Positions 34,896-46,378 of a DNA stretch of 64,000 bases are shown one piece after another; the first letter of the stretch is position 1; each line of letters opens with the position of its first letter. The DNA is from Sordaria brevicollis (Eukaryota > Ascomycota > Sordariomycetes > Sordariales > Sordariaceae), in contig JAUTDP010000002.1 in NCBI GenBank assembly GCA_033439795.1, positions 4,526,001 through 4,590,000 on the forward strand, given 5' to 3'. Under the pieces are notes generated by a model that made no database searches, had not been told where the DNA came from, and saw nothing but the letters and a program-made list of their open reading frames with translations. A program made the position numbers and the translations under genes.

Positions 34896-37800
34896 TTTGG
34901 CGGTTGTTTTGCTTGGAAACTTTTAAAAAGGTTTCGAAATGGGTATAATGCAAGATTATGCTGAAGCGCAAGACAACGAACAGAAGAAGAGGGAAAGGAG
35001 GGTTGGTGGATGGCGGGTTTGGTGTTGATATTATATTGGCCTCTTTCGTAGCAGTAGTTTGAAGTTTGTCAGTACCCAATGATGGGGGCTGGTGGGGGGG
35101 GGCCATATGAGGTGCCCACTGTGCTTGAGACAGGGAGGGACGACAGGCTGGGCTTGTTGCCCGCCCCGGGCCAGGCCAGGCCAGGCGCTATTGCGATCAG
35201 GCACTGCGCGCCGCCTGCCTTGTGGCCTGTGACTGACCGATCGCGACACCACGGGGAACCACGGCCACCCGTTCGCAAAGTGAAGGTTCGTGGTGGGGTT
35301 AAATTTCGGCCTCAGCTTTGAAAAGCGGGGTATCGTCACGCCCGCCGGCAGGCGGCTGATTGTGTGCGATCGCGCTGTGAGTGGTCCAAGCTCTTTGCTT
35401 CCATTTGCTTCTCGTCGGCATAAAATTCGCGGCAGGGATTTTTGCAGCTTTTCCTTTTCAACTTTTCTTCTCCGTCCCAACTTTTTTTGCGCCTCTGTTG
35501 GTTTGGTTTTGCGATGCCACCACAACAGAGGCCATTGGCGCATGACAGCGCCGTCGTCAACTAATTTTCAAACAGGTAAGAACACGATCGCGTATTTGTT
35601 GTGTACCAATTCCCCCCCTCGGATGATGACTTATTCTTCTTCAAACAACTGAATCTCTATGTTGATCACTTAATATATCAAGCTCAACAGTCTGACACAC
35701 CTTGCAATCCTTTGCTTTTTCTCTACCCTATGATCAATGCGTCTTTCTAATTCTTCAGAAAGCTAACAATTGGTTCAGATTATGTGTAGGCAGACGAACG
35801 ACGATTGCTCTGTTTTTTTCCCACAGCATGGACGGCACACTACCCGAGGCTGCCTGGCTGCCTGCCTGACGAGGTCCAGTCGACGATGATCTGTTGCGAT
35901 CTTGACGGAAGTTACTATACCGCGACGACGGACTTTGTCATGGCTAGGCGCGAGGGGCTGAAGGGTAGTGCCGGACAGCATGGGATTCAGTCGTCCACAC
36001 CAAGTGGTAACGGTGTTCGAGGTAGATGTGGTATGGCCAGAAACAGCGCACTCGCTGCATCCGAGACGCGATTGTGCATCAGAGGCATGTGGGATATGAC
36101 CGTGGCTACAGCTCATGATCTCGATATCAGAGGCCTGGTGTCGTTGGGGAGACGCTTTCGGGTAGCTTCGCGGCTACCATGACAGTGTCAACGCATGACA
36201 TTGTCGCTAACAACTCAACGTCCTCACATCATGAACTAGGTACGACCACCACCCCTTTTCTCCGTCCCCCCTCCCACCCTCACTTCACCACAACCCCCCT
36301 TTAGCCCAGTGGCTGCTGTACATGATGATAAAAGGGATTCCTATGCCTTCGGGTGATGAGGTAATTGATACAGCCATACGTGGACTGTACCAATTGTTCC
36401 TTCTGAGATTACAGCCTTGCATTCCACTTCCTGTTCTACCCTTGACCCAGTGGAATACATCAGCAAGCAAAAGAGACATAAAGCTAACATGCTCTCTTCA
36501 GTGGTAACTTGGTTCATCTAGAACAATGAAGGACACATACAGAGATGATAGACCTGGGAAGCCAGGCGCAGGCTCCCATTGCCTTTGGGTATCTCCTGCT
36601 TGATAGTAATGGAATGAATTAAAATATCTTTGACTATACTTCGTTATCTCCCACGCATACGTGGCCACGTCCCGGCTTCTTTCCACCACCTCAGGCTACC
36701 TATAAGACCTATGTAGGTATGCTTACAGCAAGCCAAATGTCGTTGTTGGTACATGCCAACTTGGAGACACGGGCTTTTCATCCCATCTAAACTCCCATCA
36801 TCGCATATAATCACGAACCCTTTCCCACGCACCCACGTGTGCACTAAAGTGGCCTCCTTTTCTTGCTGCTTTTTCACTCTGGTCACCTCCTTCCTACCTC
36901 TCTAGAGTATCAAGTTTCAGTTTCCGCCCTCTGATAATGTCTAGGCAAGCTACCCAAACAACATCGTCACCGAAGGACTGATACAGAGGCTTCAGTTTGG
37001 TACATCACTTTACCGAGAAAGGGTTCTGTGAATATCTGATCATGATTTTCTAAATCGATTGAGTGGTTTCATGGTCGTCTATAAGTAATTGTGATAGCGC
37101 GGACAACCAACACATGTCAGGCCCATGGGGTTTTCATCTCGTCTATTTGATGATTCATCCCATGTGCCATATGGGCCTTGCATTGCATAGAGGCTCGAAA
37201 ATAGAGTGAAGAACCACGGTTCCCATTCCATTCCATCCGATGTAGCTTGACATAGTTTCCCTCCTTCATTTCTGGTATCTTAAATTAGCAGTTTTATTGA
37301 TCTTCTTCAAGCTATCCATGAAGCAAGATGCTGCAACGCCGGTATCTCATCGCATTTAATTCAATATTCTTGTTGAAATTTCATTGCGTTACTCAATGTT
37401 TTGGTGTAGCTAAATTAAAGCTGAGGAAGGGCATAGGTATATCTAGACAAAGTATCACCACGGTCTACCTTGATCAACATTCATGTCATGTTCCTATCGA
37501 GAGCATCAATACCATAATCCGTTTGGTCCGTCGGTGGAACTCGACCAGATAAACACCCTCCATGGCCATGAGATGTCGTTGATGCCACGAGAACGCCAAG
37601 GTTTTTGTGCTCTCGAACGACAACTCAACCAATCACCTACCCCGAATTACACACATTCTATAATTGTGTGATGTGCCCGGCTTGCCTTCCCCGCGATTCT
37701 GTGCCAGCCCTTGTTGTACTCGACTATCTGTCTGTTTTTGCAGGGCGGACGGACAGTGGCATAGGTATTGGCATTGAAAGCATACCTGGGAACGATATAA

Positions 37801-40800
37801 GGTTTATCATGGTCTTGTGACCGACGGAAAATATTGAACTAGGAAACGGCATTTTTGTGCTACGCAGTGTGGAAAAGAAAAGCTTGGGTCGAGGTGTCAT
37901 GGGTCTAAGTGGTCGAAGTAGGTACGTAGAGAGGTCGAAGTAGAGGCAAGTACCTGGTTGACCGCCTTTCGAATGGCCTCGATGTCTTGCATGAAACGGA
38001 TAGTTATCAGCAGTTTTGTCGGTTCAAAATTTTCTCGGTTATGTTTTGCTTGGTAGGATCGTGGTTCCTGTTTTGTCTGTGGGCAGATAGGTAGTTCTGT
38101 TGTTGAAAGGTTCGTGAAAAATGGAACCCATAAATGACATAATGGCGTTTCTGGGCGTCTTGAAAGCTGGTCCGCTATGCAGGCTTGAAATGTGCCACGA
38201 TCGTGTAAGTGATACGGTCTCTTTGATGGGCTCCCCCCGCGTTTGAATTTGTAGTTGATTGAGTTTCTGTTAACTAAACGGCGTTGCCACGGGACAAAGG
38301 TTGAAGGTGTTTCCCGTTGTGTGCGTGGGATGGTATGATGTTATGTAGTTCTGGAGCTTGACGATCAAAAGATGGGGATTGCGTCATGCTTTGTGGTTTT
38401 TGTTTCTTGTCGTGGATTTCTCAGGGTTCGCTCTGCATGAAAGAGGAGTCTTTTCCTCAAGACATCGTGATCGAACAAAGTCATCGACTGAATAGACCAG
38501 CACTCTAACACGAGGAAGAAGACGTACCTCTTTTTCATGAAGTCTGAAACTGTGCTATCGTGAACGGTGGTCAGAGCTACAATACGTGTTCGGCTGGCAA
38601 GAAGCCAACACGGTTAGCCCCAAGTTTTGGCGAGATAAAGATCGGTACCTGTCCTGTACTTTTGACGATGTTTTGAAAGCCTGTGAATGTTTTTTTCCAG
38701 TTGATATGCAAGAGGTGCGTCAAATCGCACAGAAGCTTGCACTGGCGTAAAGAAGCGGTCACCGTTAAGTTTAGGCACAACGGCGTGTTTCCGTTGTGAT
38801 TGGCTTGATGGTTTGCGAATTGTGTCTCTTTTGGGGCTTGTTGCATTCCCAACATCTCTTGGGACCGAGAGGGGAGTGAGGAGAGGATGAGGGGAACGGC
38901 CCGGAGTCTTGGACCTTTTTTCACCGGAGCTGCCGTCTCGCTAGGAATTGGTATGTAGCCTCATAGAAACCATCACGGCAAGACCGTGTCTTCTTGTTGT
39001 CTGGTGTTGCTTCTGAGTCTCAAGGACAACATCGAAACCCATGTCATCAAGTGGAAAGAAGGGCAGATCAGTAGGCCCCACATTCTTAAAGTGTATCCGC
39101 TTTCCATCTCGAGGCCTGGTCCTCAAAAAGAGTGACAACAAGTGAGCTCGAGCTGCAGTGGCTGTTGAAAAGAAAGACGGAAAAAGAAAGGGGAAACGCC
39201 AAATGTGCAATGTTCTAGAAAGGTTAGAAGACAACCATCTGGTAAAATCTCTTCATGTCACTTGGCCCTCGATTGCAGAAATCCAGAGCCTTTTACCAGT
39301 CAGCTTTGGCAGGACTTGGCCGTTCTCGAGGAAGCTGCAGCCCGTCGCATCTCAAAGAGGTGGGGCAGTGGTGGGGTAAAGATATGACGGGGCTTCCAAG
39401 CGGGTGACAGGGGTTTCCTGAAAGGGGTTTAACGCTGGAAAACCTGAAATGTTCTTTCCAGGGGAGCTTTGGAAGTATCGAGTGTGCACCTTGATGAGCA
39501 CTTGCCTGAAGTTGAGGAGTTGTCACTACGATCAGTCAGTCTTCAAGTCAAAACCACAGCTTGAAAATCATTGAGTGTAAAGACATGAACTCAAGGACCA
39601 CAAAACTCACAACGGAATCATCTCGGCTGGACGGCAGAGTTTGACGGTCAGATGGCAGCATCGTAAAAGAGGCCTCGATCAGGAACCGGTCGATTTGGAC
39701 CGTGTAGGGGTGCCATGGCCACTGTATGCGCCCCATGACGGCTTCTGGCGGTACCTTTGCGGTACGATGGCGGTTGAAGGTGCAAATGACGAAGAGGGGC
39801 ATTGGGGTGACTTTGTTCTAAACCTAATGAGGCCAATTGCGATGCATATGTCGTGAGAGTTTGGAGAAAACAAGCAGAGATAAATGGCCCAATTGGTCAA
39901 GAAAAGAGACAATTCATTGTGCGGATAAGCACTCCTCTTATGTATTCCTGTAAGTGCGCCATGAATGGGGAGTGACGAACAAGTCGAGGAAGGAGCTTGT
40001 TGTTTGTACATAATAAAGACGATATAAGTGGCCAGCGCGCCTTCCCCAGGTCCGAGTTCCCATCGCCAATCCGTTTCCATTGTTGCTTCGACTCGCAACT
40101 TCCACTTACTCGATCGACCTGTCCTGAGCTTCCGAAACTTCAAAGAACAAAAGCAAGAGAGGCCAATTTCACACTTGACTTTCCAATTGACCTCGCCTAA
40201 TCCTTCCTATGAACCTAATCGCCCGATATCACCACCATTACACTTGCATTGTCAACACGGAACCTTATCTCTAGGTGAGTAAGAGTGCAGTTACACCTGC
40301 CATTCCATCCGATTTCCCCAGCCTGTCAAGGTCGCACGCGGATTTCCACGGGCTTGAGCAAGCGCCAGTCTTCCTGCTGCCACTTTGACACCCTTCCGTC
40401 CCCAGCCGTCCTGCCTCAGCATCAGCCCAGCCAAGACATCGAGACAATCTTCAAGCCCCTCCATCAACACCACCTTCCATGGCTCCAGGTCAACCTCATT
40501 TTGCCGGACCACTCTGCTCCAACTCGGGCGTCTCCGTGACTTGGAGTTGACAGAAAAGGTCTGGATGACACTGGGCAATGAACATAGTTGAGAAGTGGAA
40601 GCTAGGAATGGAGGGGAAACACCATGCTCAAAGCCTAAATGCGCAGGTAGAGAGCAATGGTGGTCTCTCCTTCTCATGAAGCTATATGCAGAACATGAAG
40701 AGCCTCAGGTAGCATACGGAACCACATCTTCCAGCTACCTTAAAGTTGTGCTGCTGCAGAAGTACTCAGTATCGTCTTATCAGACGGTACCGGGCTTCTC

Positions 40801-41573
40801 GGTACAAGTTTCCATGATGGCAGGGACAAGACTTCTTATCTTTGCGCCGGAAGGCTGCTTCACCAAAGTCTTGGAATACCTTCCACGATCCTATTCCTCC
40901 CAACCAGAAAAAGGGCCGCGCCAACCGATCAACCGAGAAACACACTGGATTCCAACCTAGCGAATGGACGCAAGCGCGGCGTTTCCAGATTATTGCGACC
41001 CGTCCAAAACCACAAGCGGTGTCCAAGAGGAACGGCGATCCGGAAGCCCTGGCTTTGCCCCGGGTTGCCCCTTTCTGGCTGGAACACTGCCGTATCACCA
41101 CCCATCATTATCACGAAAGATCACGAAGCACCACGCCCACTTCACTCCCATCGTCTTCAACACATCCTGGTTACAGGATCAGCTTGATTACTACCGCCTT
41201 GCCTGCATTGTTCTGTTCTGCCGGGCCAGGCGCACTTATCTCGCATTCCATTGTTCCCTTAACAACCTCTATTATCGACTTGTTCATGTGTCTTTGCAAC
41301 CTTGAATACATGGCAAAGAACCAGAGCTAACCAGAGACGCACGTTCCTGCTTTTAGTCACTTCAGTACCGAGCCACTTACACGAGTGACTTTACCGACCA
41401 TCATACCGCTACTACCACTTCCACGTGCATCACACCTCGATATCCATATCTAGAGATCCGAGACATTGGTCACTGAGCCAGAATTACCCCGGCTGATAAC
41501 GAACGGAAACATTCCTTCCACTATACACACCCTACATACATAGCTTCGACTCGTCCCGAGCTCAGATATCACC
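34896..41573. other. 6.7-kb stretch without a recognisable gene
   Basis: This lies between the divergent NTF2 and AIM21 start codons. Base composition is normal and there is no RIP signature, so it is not a dead transposon block. Open frames are short (at most about 170 codons) and none looks like a protein family or has a conserved motif. The last few hundred bases are likely AIM21 leader. It could hold non-coding transcripts, long regulatory sequence or very diverged short genes. I found no tRNA or rRNA. Confidence 0.5.
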
Positions 41574-44500
41574 ATGTCGACCACAGCATCTCAGCCCCCC
41601 ATCCCTCCTAGACCGTCTAGGAGCACCGAGAAACAGGCAGCTCCAATGGTTCCTCCACGCCCGCTTAAGAATCGCATCGAGCGCTCCATGAGCCCGAACC
41701 CGAACCGCTTTGCGCCTTCGCCTCTTCTCGATGGACCCATTCAGCCCAAGTCGCATCCTCTTCGCAATGGCCACAATGGCGAGGATATCAAGAGATCGAC
41801 GTCTGTTGACTTGCCCTCTCTCGGCCAAGAGGGCATGGAATATGCCAACATTACCGAGAACAGCACTCCCTCCAGTGACCAGATTACGGCTCCCGAGCAG
41901 ACCAGGACTATCGGTCACGACCTCAAGCTTCATGCGCCTAAGCCGTCCCTGCCTCCCAACAATGCCAAGCAGCGCATCATGGCTGTCACCCGCACCGATA
42001 GCGACAGAGCCGCTGCCTTTGGAATTGGTCGTCCCAGCAGCAACGACGAGTCAACCCACGTTCTTCCGTCCAACAGGAGTCTTAAGAAGAAGGCTAGCAC
42101 TACAAGCCAGCTGTCAGTAGACTTGGACCGTGACGACGAGCACATCCCCGAGATTGGCCAGCAAGTGCCTATGCTCAAGTATGCTGGCGATGTCCAGGCT
42201 CCGTCACCTGCGCCTGGCGCGGGTCCTGATAAGGTGAAGCATCACAGCCGTAGGACTTCTGCCCGCGGCAATCTTCCTCCCGGCAGCTATGGTCTTCATG
42301 GCCATGGCGTCTTTGCTGTGGACAAGCTTGAAAAGGCGTATTACGAGAAGCACCCCGAGGCTCTCAAGAAGGAGCACACGCCTTATCAGTATGATCGTTC
42401 CAACGATTTCTCCATGAGCAGCGAGAATCTGAACAAGATTGTCCGCGAGACCGCCAGCCGTGGTTCTGGTCTTGGTAAGAACCATCTGTATTTCATCATT
42501 GCAGTCTTCTCCCCCTAACTCTTTTTGTCACAGGTGTCCAGAACTACCCCGGTACTCCCAGCGAGCAGGTTGGATGGCAAGCCATCGAGGAGACTACCTC
42601 TCGCGTTGCCTCTCCCCGTCCTATTTCTGCCGGTCGCAAGTCCCCTGTCAAGCCGACCTTCGCCGTACAAGATGATAAGGGCGAGTCCCGCGCGCTAGAG
42701 GAGGATGACGAACCCAAGAACGTCATTCATGTGGATGAGCCCAACCGTCGCAGCTCAAGAGGCAAGTCTATGGACGGATCAGCACCGGCTGCTGAAGAGG
42801 ACGAGGAGTACACTGCTCCCATCCTTGCCGAAGATGAGGTCGCCAAGAACCCATCTCCCTACGCCCACGAGCCGGCTGTCGTGCCCGAGCGCCGCGAAAG
42901 TGCTGAAGCCAAGAGCCGCCCGACTAGCAGACCGGCCAGCATCTACAAGGAGAACTCTTTCGAAATGCGTTCTACCCCTCTCGAGGATGTTGAGGAATAC
43001 GAGCCCCTTTTTAAGGATGACGAACAACCTGCCAAGAAGCCCGAAATTCCTCTGAGACCCAAGACTGAGCACAAGCGCCGCTTCCCTAGTGCTGATGTCT
43101 GGGAGGATGCGCCCAGCAGTACCATGTACACTGCCGAAGTTTCCACCCCTGAGCCTACCGCTGAGCAACAAGAGGAGGATGGCCAGGAGCAGGTCAAGCC
43201 CCAGGTCGAGCCCCGCGAGGGCGAGACCTTTGCTCAAGCGTTTGCCCGTCAGCAAGAAGAGCTTGCGGAAAAGGAGGCCCGCGAAAACGGCCCCGATGGT
43301 TTCGTCAAGTCGAGCACTCCCAAGCCTTCTGCTCACCAGCAAAGACCTTCCTGGGTTCAGGGTCAGCCCCATCTTCTGCAAGAAGTGAAGAAGGAGGCTG
43401 CCAAGACTGGCAGGCCGTCCATGGCTCAGAGGTTCCCTAGCCGTGATGTTTGGGAGGATAGTCCGGAAAGCTTGCAGTTGCAGACCGAAGTCTCTACTCC
43501 TCAGCAGGACGAGGAGCAACCGGAGGAGCAGCCGGAGGTGTCTTCAGCTATCACCCCCGAGATTTCTCCCTGTACAGAGGAGCCCGAGCCCACAATCGAC
43601 GCGAAGCTCGCCGCTAAGCCCGAAGTCAAGGACGAGACACCCGAGCCCAAGGAGCCTTTCCCAACTCCCGCTGTGGTCACAGAACGCAAGCCCTCGCCCC
43701 CCGCGATTCCCTCACGCCCTAATCTTCCCTCCCGGCCATCCATCCCCGATCGTCCCAAGCCCAAGCCGGCCGCCAAGCCTGCCATTCCCGCTCGACCCGT
43801 CAAGGCCAGCCCGACCTCTGGTGGTCTTGAACCCGCCGAGGCCGCCGCTCCCCCGCGTCAGAAGCCCGCCGTCCCGGCTCGTCCCATGGGCTCCAAGATC
43901 GCCGCTTTGCAGGCCGGTTTCATGAACGACCTTAACAACCGCTTGCGTCTCGGCCCGCAGATGCCAGTTAAGAAGGAGGAACCGCCGGCCGAGGAAGAGA
44001 AGGCAGAGGAGAAGGAGAAGGTACCGCTTACTGATGCTAGGAAGGGTAGGGCTAGGGGTCCTCAGAGGAGGGCACCCGCTGCTGCCAAGGCTGCTGCTAC
44101 TGCTACGGCGGCGCCAGCACAGGCGGAGACTAAGAAGGAAGAGGGGCCCAAGTTGAGCTTCTCGGTTTCGGTCAGCTATTGGTCTATCGATCCTGAGAGT
44201 GAGGAGAGTGGAGTTACTGTTGGCACTGCTAAGTTGAAGGGTTTGGAAGAGGATAAGCCTAAGGAGGAGGTTAAGTCTGAGACCAAGACTGAGGCTGAGG
44301 CTGAGAAGCCTAAGCTCGAGGAGGTCAAGGATGAGGCCAAGGCTGTAGCCCAGGAGCTTGTTCCTGAACCTGTCCAGGAGGCCGTTAAGGAGGAGGCACC
44401 AAAGGAGGAGGAGCCAAAGGAGGAGAAGGTCCCGACCCCAGAGGCTATCACTTCCGAAGTCCCCGGTGCTTTCCCTTCCACTCCCGCTATCGAGGCGGAG

Positions 44501-44959
44501 GTCAAGGCTGAGGCTCAGGCTGATGCTGAGGAAGCCGAGGCTGAGTCCTCTGTTGCTCCTGATACTCCTACATCCACTGAAGCTCCGGTGCAAGAGCAGG
44601 AACCTGTCGAAGCTGAGGCCCAGGCCGAGGCCGAGGCCGAGACCAAGGAGCCCGAGACCAAATCTGAAGAGACCGCCGCTGCTTCCACTGAAACCGAAAA
44701 GGTAGAAGACAAGCGTGAAGCCACCACGGCTACGGAAAAGGCACAGGCTGCTGCTTCCACTCCTGTTACCAACTCTTCTAACACCGGTACCGCCGCCCCT
44801 GCTGCTGCTGCCACTGAGGATGCTGCGCCGAAGGAGGAGGTCAAGTCTCTGGTTACTAACACCGCTGGGGAGACGATTGTCCAGGAACATGTTACCAAGG
44901 ATGATAAGGGGGGCGTGAAGTCGTTGGAGGCGGAGGATAAGGGTGGTGAGGAGGCTTAA
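41574..44959 (+). CDS. aim21: AIM21-family protein (actin patch regulator)
   Basis: Exons are 41574-42474 and 42534-44959 (59-nt intron, GTAAGA donor), giving about 1108 aa. Yeast Aim21 works with Tda2 at cortical actin patches and limits barbed-end assembly. The N-terminus has Pro-rich SH3-binding motifs (PPIPPRPSR, VPPRPLK). A block RRFPSADVWEDAPSS at about residue 482 and its second copy QRFPSRDVWEDSPES at about 600 are typical of the family. A Pro/Arg repeat (SRPNLPSRPSIPDRP) leads to the conserved region (SKIAALQAGFMNDLNNRLRLGPQ). The last ~350 residues are a low-complexity Glu/Ala/Lys/Pro tail. The protein is largely disordered. Long open frames on the opposite strand are shadows of its codon bias. 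Confidence 0.88.
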
Positions 44960-46378
44960 ACTTGGGTCTTACCTTGTTTGAGGGTTGGTTGTGATAGGAG
45001 CTGGAATATCGGTCCAGCTGGGAAAAGTATAAGAGTCTGAAAAGGTGTAAACATCGGATTAAGATGTCGAAAGATCATTTGAAAGGCGGGATTGGTGACG
45101 TGATTAATGGAGGATGTCCGGTACTGGCTTTATTTACTTTGTTATTAGCGCTTGCTGTCCTCTGTCCGTCTTTGGCTTTTCTACCTAGGCTAGCTCTTCA
45201 ATCGTTTGAATGAGAAACATAAAAAGCTACCTTTTACTTACCTTATCTTCTCGGCTTCTTTGCATCATGTCCAACCAACTTGTGTTTATCTACCTCTCGC
45301 ACCTTTATTCTCAAAAGCTGCATGGTAGTTAGTCAAGTGTTGACTACCTAGAATTGTGCCTATTGAAACTGGGTATGGAACAATGTCCAGCACCAAAAGT
45401 AAGGTAGTAGAGGTACATAATTCCCCCAATCCCACGGTAAATACAATAACGGCGAAGTTAGGTTTTTCATGAGTCTCTTCAAGATCATCATCTTCGTCCA
45501 ATACCGTAAGCGTCGAGATGAATATGCATGTGGTTGTCGAGATAAACCAAGTGAGGTCGGCTGGATATGAGTTGAGGTAGTTTGTATGTATATCGTGAGG
45601 GGTTGGACTTTGTAATGCTATCCTTGGAGGGGACCAGGTTCATCACGAGAGGTACTTAGAAAGACATTGAATGTTGGTGTTTATATACAATCGAGTTAAG
45701 TGACACTTGGAAAAGAAGGCCTACTGCTACCATGCCAATTGTGTTCGTGTGTCACCGACATGGAGAGAGGTATTAGATTTATGGTAGGGTGGTAAAAGTA
45801 TAATGTTCGACTGGTGACGTTTTGGGTCTGGTTGCTGGGAGTATTGTTGGTTTAACGTGTTGCGAACGGGTTGTGAACTTTGTGAGAACCTGTTCAAAAC
45901 CTGTTCAGAACTTGTTAGAAGCTTGTTAAATACTTATTTAAAACCTGTTTAGAACCTGTTGAGAACCTATTAAGAAGGGTATTGTGAACGAGGCTGCTGA
46001 GGCTTAAAAAGATGTAAAAAAAACGACAAGTGAAAGAAACTTGGGTATCTGAACAAATAAATAAATATTAAGCTTCAATATTTGGCCCGTCTCTTCGACC
46101 ACGCGCGTACACGGTTGCTTCACTCTAGTATTTTGAAATATGCTGAAGCAACAAATTCACGACGGGAGAAAAAGAGTGAGTGACTTATCGTCGAGAAACG
46201 TAAGGTGGGTATATATTATATATGCTATAGTACGCTCTGTGAAAATATGTATAAAGTGAAAAAGAACAGGCTTTTCCTTCATCATCCTATCCTCTCTTTT
46301 CTCCCCTGATGAGCTTCCTTTTCAACGACTCTCAGATATATACTAGATAATCTTTTCCCTATATCCTCCCCCATCTCC
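44960..46378. other. 3'-3' intergenic region between AIM21 and the SCY1-like gene
   Basis: The flank of two convergent genes, with no coding region seen. It includes the degenerate tandem repeat at 45883-45976 and AT-rich untranslated sequence. Confidence 0.5.
45883..45976 (+). repeat. Degenerate tandem repeat of an AGAACCTGTT-like unit
   Basis: About eight imperfect copies of a 10-14 bp unit (GAGAACCTGTT, CAAAACCTGTT, CAGAACTTGTT, and so on) lie head to tail in the intergenic region. Spacing varies, so it is not a clean microsatellite. Confidence 0.75.

Noticed and set aside
35031..35543. 170-codon - strand frame in the gene-free region
   Set aside because: Basic, repetitive composition without any recognisable motif, and a poor start context.
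43712..44890. 392-codon open frame on the - strand inside AIM21
   Set aside because: Leu/Arg/Ser-rich shadow of the Glu/Ala/Lys-rich AIM21 tail; the + strand has the conserved family blocks.
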